From Gnetum montanum (lineage: Eukaryota > Streptophyta > Gnetopsida > Gnetales > Gnetaceae), in contig MNCI01004505.1 in assembly GCA_015680685.1 (NCBI GenBank), positions 623,571 to 679,915 of the forward strand: 56,345 bases of DNA, read 5' to 3'. Each line of letters begins with the position of its first letter. Positions within the stretch are counted from its first letter, which is position 1. A program made the translations under genes and the position numbers. Below are positions 54,626 to 56,345 of this stretch, in pieces. Under the pieces are notes generated by a model that was given only the letters and a program-made list of their open reading frames with translations, was not told the origin of the DNA and did no database searches.

Positions 54626-55806
54626 ATGGCTTCTTCTCACAAGGAAGAATCTTCACTGCCATCCATTGGTGGATTCAACTAAAGGCAAGAAGGTCCAAAA
54701 ATGCAAGTGCCCCAGTAGTTCTAGGTTGTCTACACTCATTTGAATTCTTACACTTCAAGTTTCACCTTCATCTTGCATCAAGACAAGTAACTGCGATGGA
54801 GGAACATGGAAGACAACATTGTGTTGCCTCCTAACCAATCTATTTCTATGATGCTGATGAACAATCTCATCAAGTTCAACATCGTTAAACTTAATGGGAA
54901 GTATGAAGTTCAAGATCACCTCTAGCGATATTATCATCCCATAAAGGCCCAAAAAAAGAAAGATAAACAAATGGAAGCTTGATACAAGGCTACAAATGAT
55001 AAAAGGTTTCCTACCCACTTATTCTTGCAACCACACAAGGATGGCTAGGACTTCTTTTTAGGGTAGTCCCAATACATACATTCTCCCCCTTTCTTTGATG
55101 AAAAGACCCTTAACTAATGGTCATAGTCAATTTTGAACAACCTTGATGATGGAAGAAATAGGTCTTAAGACTAGGAGGCCTCAAAAGATGCTAGCTACAG
55201 CTGATCATCCACAAGCAAGGATAATGACAAGCACCAGGAGAAAGATAAACATGGTGATTGGGATAGGGACCAAAGAAGAAGAGATATTAGGCATCATTCT
55301 AATGCTAATTCTCCTTCCTCTCTACCTTCATCATCATCCTTATCGTCTTCCTCCTACAACTCCGATAGGAGAAGCAAATGTTGGGGCTATTAAAAGAGCA
55401 ACAGAGATCATGATGGAGATGAATGGCGAGATAGGGATGATCGTAGATTCCACCATGTCAATAAGGACTAGGAGCATGAATAACAGCAAGGGGATGAACA
55501 TCACAACGAACGAAGGCATAATAGGACTCATTTTAGGTATCATAGCCATGAAAAGGACCACCGTGATCACTATGACTACGATGAGCCTCTACTAGCTACA
55601 AGGAACATGCTAAATATTTTAGAGACTATTAGAATTTCCACTAGGCATTGTAAGGTTAGATACATTAAAAAGCTAGATATGAACAATATCCCCAAGTTTG
55701 AAGAAGGATATAATTCAAATCCACAAAATCATTTGCAAGCCTTCCATGATGTGTATGCCTTGCCAAATGTGAAAAAAAAATGGCAAAAGCTGAAATTGTT
55801 CCCAAG
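54626..55806 (+). pseudogene. gag: gag of element 7, N-terminal part, truncated by element 8
   Basis: ATG 54626 (M-A-S-S-H-K-E-E-S-S) opens a frame that stays aligned for 394 codons with about ten stops, mostly at Gln-like positions. The first 130 residues match the N-terminus of the element 5 gag (YTHLNSYTSSFTFILHQDK). A strongly charged Arg/Asp/Lys region and a Ser run (about 175-310; DRDQRRRDIR, SSLPSSSSLSSSSYNSDRRS) follow. The capsid domain starts near residue 350 (LDMNNIPKFEEGYNSNPQNH) and is cut at LFPSDE by the LTR of element 8. This is the long gag form; elements 1-3 lack the charged region. Confidence 0.8.
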
Positions 55807-56345
55807 TGATGAGACACAGATTGCACAAGCCACGATATCGCGTACGCGATACGCGATATCACGGCCGATGCGATATCACATCCCCTGCGATATCGCGTAC
55901 GCGATATCACGTCTTTCCCTGCGATATCGCGTACGCGATATCGCGGTCCGCCGCCATATCTATAAATAAGAGGCGGCACTCCCCTCATTCATCATCCTAG
56001 GCGTAAAGTAGCAAAGCTCTGGCAGATTGATCACCCCAAAGATAGAATATTTTCCATGTGCCCACAGTAGGAGTCCCCCAAGTGAACGGTTCTTTATTCG
56101 AGCAGCTTTGTACTTGAACGCAAGTTGTGTACGGCAATAAAGACGAGCTTCGCGGATAAACCTCGCAGTGCATGGATAAGTTTAATTAATGTTATTTACT
56201 ACTTTCCTAGTGATGCGGCATGAGTACGACTTGGTTACGAGTGTTGACGAACGTGTACGGCTAGCCAAGGAATCGGCTACTCATCGCGATAGATTCTCTC
56301 AACCCTTTCCTCCTAGGGCGTGGGACAAGTACGACTTGATTACGA
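55807..56345 (+). mobile_element. Element 8: start of an LTR, runs off the window
   Basis: TGATGAGACAC begins a plus-strand type A LTR inserted in the gag of element 7, with expected duplication CCAAG (55802-55806). The U3 array at 55832-55947 has the best kept gatatcgcgtacgcgatatc palindromes of the window, three to four units. TATA tataaat is at 55961-55967 and AATAAA at 56136-56141. Its CpG sites are largely intact, so it is probably the youngest insertion here. Only 539 bp are visible, so its content is unknown. Confidence 0.8.

Larger units (their letters stand above)
53620..55806 (+). mobile_element. Element 7: 5' part of a pol-type element, type B LTR
   Basis: Plus-strand LTR (53620-54475), primer site and the long form of gag, inserted in the pol of element 6 and itself interrupted by element 8 at 55807. 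The left flank CTTAT (53615-53619) should recur at its far end outside the window. The gag type suggests a copy that had pol. Confidence 0.8.

Noticed and set aside
55143-55595. 150-codon open frame rich in Met and Ile
   Set aside because: It is out of frame with the gag of element 7, whose charged region (in frame with the ATG at 54626 and the capsid domain) covers the same bases.
55832-55947. Palindromic gatatcgcgtacgcgatatc repeats as a CRISPR array or satellite
   Set aside because: Units are irregular, without unique spacers, and always lie in the U3 or internal promoter place of LTR elements in a plant sequence.

Overview
This is nuclear DNA of a seed plant with a large, repeat-rich genome; the species cannot be told from the sequence. 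I found no intact cellular gene. Nearly the whole window is a nest of Ty3/gypsy LTR retrotransposons of an Athila/Tat-like family. The diagnostic features are primer sites resembling the 3' end of tRNA-Asp (TGGCGCCGTTGCCGGGGA-like), a pro-RT-RNase H-integrase order, LTRs of about 830-900 bp that begin TGATGA and end TCATCA, and 5-bp target duplications. They lie in older debris: a second Ty3/gypsy lineage, a PIF1-type helicase gene, a Helitron-type Rep gene, a Copia-like solo LTR and two long inverted repeats.

Layout. (1) 164-8573 (+): element 1, pol-less, TSD AGAAG, inserted in the remnant of a different gypsy element (8579-11093, -). (2) 11368-13385 (+): PIF1 helicase pseudogene cut by a solo LTR at 12205-13094. 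(3) 13572-19909: fold-back element of about 780 bp whose left arm is cut by element 2 (13707-19258, +, pol-less, TSD ACTGG). (4) 19920-21654 (-): Helitron Rep-like pseudogene. (5) 21660-29573 (-): element 3, pol-less, TSD GCTTT; its 5' LTR holds another LTR and a 609-N gap. (6) 29579-32274: AT-rich sequence with a second long inverted repeat (30482-31524). (7) 32275-53619 (-): element 6, a pol-bearing copy split by element 5 (36247-49574, -), the most complete copy with gag-pol plus ORF2. (8) 53620-55806 (+): element 7 (LTR, primer site, gag), broken by element 8, whose LTR starts at 55807 and runs off the window.

How the parts work together. The pol-bearing copies have a single-frame gag-pro-pol, a spacer of 1.5-2 kb, and a second gene (ORF2, about 920-950 codons) that carries a domain resembling the 'putative plant transposon protein' family followed by a long coiled coil. 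Upstream of ORF2 there is, in copy after copy, a second promoter-like block built from the same palindromic repeats and TATA box as that element's own LTR U3. Then come a polypurine-tract-like G-run and a splice-acceptor-like TACTAAC...AG directly before the ATG. Elements 1-3 have lost pol exactly but keep gag, spacer and ORF2, so they look like non-autonomous derivatives mobilised in trans. All ORFs are broken, mostly by CAG/CAA-to-stop and TGG-to-stop changes of the kind made by deamination of methylated DNA. Five single Ns sit at places where copies differ in structure, so some apparent deletions may be assembly joins.
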